Below the pieces are notes generated by a model. That model ran no database searches. It was not told the DNA's origin and was given only the letters and a program-made list of their open reading frames with translations. Position numbers and translations under genes: made by a program. From Halomonas sp. H10-9-1 (GTDB taxonomy: Bacteria > Pseudomonadota > Gammaproteobacteria > Pseudomonadales > Halomonadaceae), in assembly GCF_040147005.1 (NCBI RefSeq), contig NZ_JAMSHO010000001.1, positions 1,612,001-1,676,000 of the forward strand: 64,000 nt of DNA, read 5' to 3'. Shown one piece after another: positions 61,765-64,000 of this stretch; positions within the stretch are counted from its first letter, which is position 1; the number at the start of each line of letters is the position of its first letter.

Positions 61765-62244
61765 ATGACGCTATCGCCGGAAACGACGGAAAGACTGGCC
61801 TTCCTCGTCAGGGTCGTCGGCAAGGAAATTGCTCACCTCGAGTATGCCGATAAGCAGGCGTTCAGCCCGCCGCTGACCCGTGACGCCGTCGAAGGCCTGG
61901 ATAGCAATCCCGCACTGGCTTTGAAAATCGAAGCCTTCACCAGCCGATTCTGTCGTCTACAGGATACGGTCGGCGACAAATTGCTTCCGGCGCTTCTCAA
62001 GGCATTGGGAGAACCTGCCAGCGCGCTGCTTATCAACCTCAACAAGGCGGAAAAGTACGGTTGGCTTGACTCAGCAGATCAATGGGTCAACTTGCGACAG
62101 CTGCGCAACAAGATGATCCATGAATATATTGAGGATTCAGACGTCCTATACGTCTCACTGATGACGGCGCATGACAACCTCTCGGTCTTGAACCGGTTTG
62201 CCAGAAGTCTTGTTGTCCAAGTTGAGCAGCTGCAAACGCTGTGA
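61765..62244 (+). CDS. HEPN-domain (HepT-like) toxin, copy 1
   Basis: 159-residue helical protein with the HEPN motif Rx4HxY as RNKMIHEYIE in the C-terminal half; the rest shows SRFCRLQDTVGDKLLPALLK and LNKAEKYGWLDSADQW. In HepT toxins this motif is the RNase centre and the Tyr is the AMPylation site. GTGAGGAG precedes the ATG at 61765. Pairs with the nucleotidyltransferase just upstream. Confidence 0.88.
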   Translation: MTLSPETTERLAFLVRVVGKEIAHLEYADKQAFSPPLTRDAVEGLDSNPALALKIEAFTSRFCRLQDTVGDKLLPALLKALGEPASALLINLNKAEKYGWLDSADQWVNLRQLRNKMIHEYIEDSDVLYVSLMTAHDNLSVLNRFARSLVVQVEQLQTL

Positions 62245-62254
62245 GGCCTTATCC

Positions 62255-62536
62255 TTACCGCCAATACACCCAGGGCAACGCCTCCTCCATGCCCAGGGCG
62301 CGCTGGTCGGCGATGAAGTTGGCGATATCGAATTCATCCGCCGGCAGCAGGCCGCCCGCTCGCTGGTAGACGCGCAGATCGGCCCGCATGCCGCGGATGG
62401 TATTCTTCGACACGCTGTTAGCGATATGCCGGCGCGCCCGAGCCGAGAGCCGCTTCACCACCTGGGGCAGGCGTTCGAACTCCACCACCGCCTCATCGGC
62501 TTGGATGAGCTCGTCGGGTCGGCTATCACGGCTCAT
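62255..62536 (-). pseudogene. N-terminal fragment of a tyrosine recombinase/integrase
   Basis: 93-residue frame: MSRDSRPDELIQADEAVVEF, SKNTIRGMRADLRVYQRAGG, LLPADEFDIANFIADQR. It resembles the SAM-like core-binding domain of tyrosine recombinases (S-x-N-T-x-R-x-x-x-x-D), and then stops shortly after (LPWVYWR) with no catalytic R-H-R-Y domain. Probably a truncated integrase left from insertion or rearrangement between the two toxin-antitoxin modules; a small stand-alone protein is less likely. Confidence 0.62.
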
Positions 62537-62599
62537 GGCACCCCCGCTCCTGTCGGGCTGGACCGTGTTCAGACTATAAATAGCTGGATAGATAGCCAG

Positions 62600-63094
62600 T
62601 ATAGCCGCCGCGAGGGCCGCTATACTGACGCCCAGCTTGAACAGCGCCACAGCCCGCTGAGCAGTGTCTTCGGCGTTGAGAATGCCGGCGCCAGCTGGGA
62701 AGCGTTGCAGCAAGCCGTGGATCGGATGGTCGCGATTGTTCAGGAAGACCCTCACAAGGAGCGCATCGACAGGATTGTCACCCGGTGGCTGAAGCGCCAC
62801 CTGCATCGGCTCGGTGCCGACGTCAACCTGGATCAGCTCGATAGCCTGGTGGAGGATAAAGCGATGCTGGCAGAGAACTTGGAAAACCTGGTCAAAAAGG
62901 AGCGCTTGGAAGGTCGCCAGGAAGGAGAAGTCATAGGGCAGCGTCATATCTTACTAAGGCAGCTTGGTCTGAAGTTTGGAGAGCTCCCCACGTGGGCTCA
63001 GCAGCTGCTCGACGAAGCGACTCCCGAGCAACTAGAGGCATGGTCCGCAGCCATTCTCACCGCTAACACCCTCGATGACGTGTTCAAGCGTTGA
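62600..63094 (+). pseudogene. C-terminal fragment of an Rpn/DUF4351-type nuclease gene
   Basis: Readable from RYTDAQLEQRHSPLSSVFGV through QEDPHKERIDRIVTRWLKRH, KERLEGRQEGEVIGQRHILL, RQLGLKFGELPTWAQQLLDE, to TANTLDDVFKR. The KxxxEGRxEG-x-I-x-L and C-terminal ATPEQLEAWSAAIL pattern is the DUF4351 tail of Rpn (PD-(D/E)XK, YhgA-like) recombination-promoting nucleases. The catalytic N-terminal half is absent and no start codon with a ribosome site is seen. Stops 3 nt before the second nucleotidyltransferase. Confidence 0.7.
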
Positions 63095-63097
63095 ATC

Positions 63098-63409
63098 ATG
63101 CGTCTATCCCCGTCTGACATTGATGCCATCAAGGCAGTGGTTAGCGAAAACTGTGGCGAAAGGGCCGTCGTCCGGCTCTTCGGCTCCCGCCTCGATGACA
63201 CCGCCAAGGGTGGCGATATCGACCTCATGGTGGAGCTTGATGAAGCGGTTGAGCACCCTGCGCGCCTGTCGGCCTGGCTCAGCGTCAAGGTCATGCGCGC
63301 CACGCAGGGTCGCAAGGTGGATGTGATACTGGCGGCACCTAACCTCGAAGAACTGCCGATTCACCGTATCGCTCGGGACCAGGGAGTCATACTGTCTAAT
63401 GACAAATAA
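63098..63409 (+). CDS. MNT-type nucleotidyltransferase antitoxin, copy 2
   Basis: 103-residue minimal nucleotidyltransferase: MRLSPSDIDAIKAVVSENCG, LFGSRLDDTAKGGDIDLMV and RKVDVILAAPNLEELPIHRI. Paralogue of copy 1. Overlaps the second HEPN gene by 11 nt, a tighter arrangement than copy 1. Confidence 0.9.
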   Translation: MRLSPSDIDAIKAVVSENCGERAVVRLFGSRLDDTAKGGDIDLMVELDEAVEHPARLSAWLSVKVMRATQGRKVDVILAAPNLEELPIHRIARDQGVILSNDK

Positions 63410-63872
63410 TCATCAAGAACGCCTTGCCTTTCTGCACCGGGTCGTCAGCAAAGAAATTCGGCACCTGCACTTTTCGGCATCTCGCGTCTTCGACCAGCCA
63501 CTGGATGTCGACCGAGCCGCAACGCTCGCCAATGACGAAGCGTTCGCTGAAAGGGTCGAGGCGTTTGTAAGCCGTTTCTGTCGGCTGCAAGACACTGTTG
63601 GAGACAAGCTTCTCCCAGTCTGGCTGCAGGCACTTGGGGAGAAGCGGGGTGCGGTAGTCGATAACCTCGACAAGGCAGAGAAGCTGGGAATGCTGGAGTC
63701 CGCCGATCGCTGGCTGGCAATACGCCAGACTCGTAATCAGATGATCCATGAGTATATCGAGTCTGCCCAGGTATTGGTTGATGCGTTGAATGCGGCTCAC
63801 GATTACCAAGAAGAAATCATTAGTTTTGCTAACGCAATGTTAACCGATGCCAAAAAGCGTGGGTTAATCTAA
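63399..63872 (+). CDS. HEPN-domain (HepT-like) toxin, copy 2
   Basis: 157-residue HEPN protein with Rx4HxY as RNQMIHEYIE. It shares long stretches with copy 1 (VSRFCRLQDTVGDKLLPVW; RLAFL..VV.KEI.HL), showing that the two modules are tandem paralogues. It ends DAKKRGLI. The remaining 128 bp to the window end hold no recognisable feature, except a possible ATG at 63986 too short to judge. Confidence 0.88.
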   Translation: MTNNHQERLAFLHRVVSKEIRHLHFSASRVFDQPLDVDRAATLANDEAFAERVEAFVSRFCRLQDTVGDKLLPVWLQALGEKRGAVVDNLDKAEKLGMLESADRWLAIRQTRNQMIHEYIESAQVLVDALNAAHDYQEEIISFANAMLTDAKKRGLI

Positions 63873-64000
63873 TTTTCTGAGTCTGGATTCGATTGGCAGC
63901 CTTCGCTTATCTTGAGGCTTGATCGCAGCGCCGGAAGACCTTGAATATTCCGGCGAGCTTCGGCAGCGCGTGGCGTACTGGGCTTCCATGTCTATACTGT

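Noticed and set aside
62198..62600. extension of the Rpn/DUF4351 frame upstream to 62198
   Set aside because: That part overlaps the HEPN gene end and the antisense integrase fragment and lacks family-like sequence; only the part from about 62600 is credible.

Overview
The window is a GC-rich, gene-dense chromosomal segment from a gammaproteobacterium. The best guess is a moderately halophilic Halomonas-like species. This is an inference from gene content (NhaD Na+/H+ antiporter, AcnB, PsrA- and LiuR-type regulators, a PolB/DinB/LexA repair set) and from base composition; no rRNA or other taxonomic marker is present.

Layout. 1-8.6 kb: truncated outer-membrane protein, panE-topB (4-nt overlap), a SEC-C protein, ampG, then rfaH, an FKBP isomerase and a 36-codon membrane-protein gene behind an ANR/FNR-like promoter. 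8.8-10.5 kb: a two-gene unit of a Tat-exported repeat protein and an HprK-like/PqqD fusion. 10.5-18.2 kb: lytic transglycosylase, proS, MoxR/VWA pair, a dehydrogenase, a ParE/Phd-type toxin-antitoxin pair and nhaD. 18.4-31.4 kb: phosphoesterase, DNA polymerase II, ABC exporter, YejK, a two-component system co-transcribed with a molybdopterin-fold protein, and a YadGH-like ABC transporter. 31.4-38.8 kb: acnB, lexA-dinB with LexA boxes, psrA with its operator, nagZ, hpt. 39-44.9 kb: acyl-CoA synthetase and liuR diverging from a valine-catabolism operon around a perfect 16-bp palindrome. 44.9-46.3 kb: a REP-associated transposase (RAYT) bracketed by REP arrays. 46.3-51.7 kb: vapBC, miaE and a 1302-residue STAND regulator.

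52-61.4 kb is an exopolysaccharide island: yjbEFGH on the minus strand diverges from wza-wzb-(133-bp repeats, four-helix protein)-wzc. A 12-nt exact ops element lies in the wza leader, and rfaH lies 49 kb away in the same window, so activator and target are both visible. An octamer tandem repeat sits at the 5' end of yjbH. 61.4-63.9 kb holds two paralogous nucleotidyltransferase-HEPN toxin-antitoxin modules with debris of an Rpn/DUF4351-type gene and an integrase between them.

Three palindromic repeat families fill most of the larger intergenic gaps. The most interesting items are the RfaH/ops circuit, the HprK-PqqD plus Tat repeat-protein pair, the possible CcoM-like gene under an ANR-type promoter, the octamer repeat at yjbH, and the duplicated MNT-HEPN modules.
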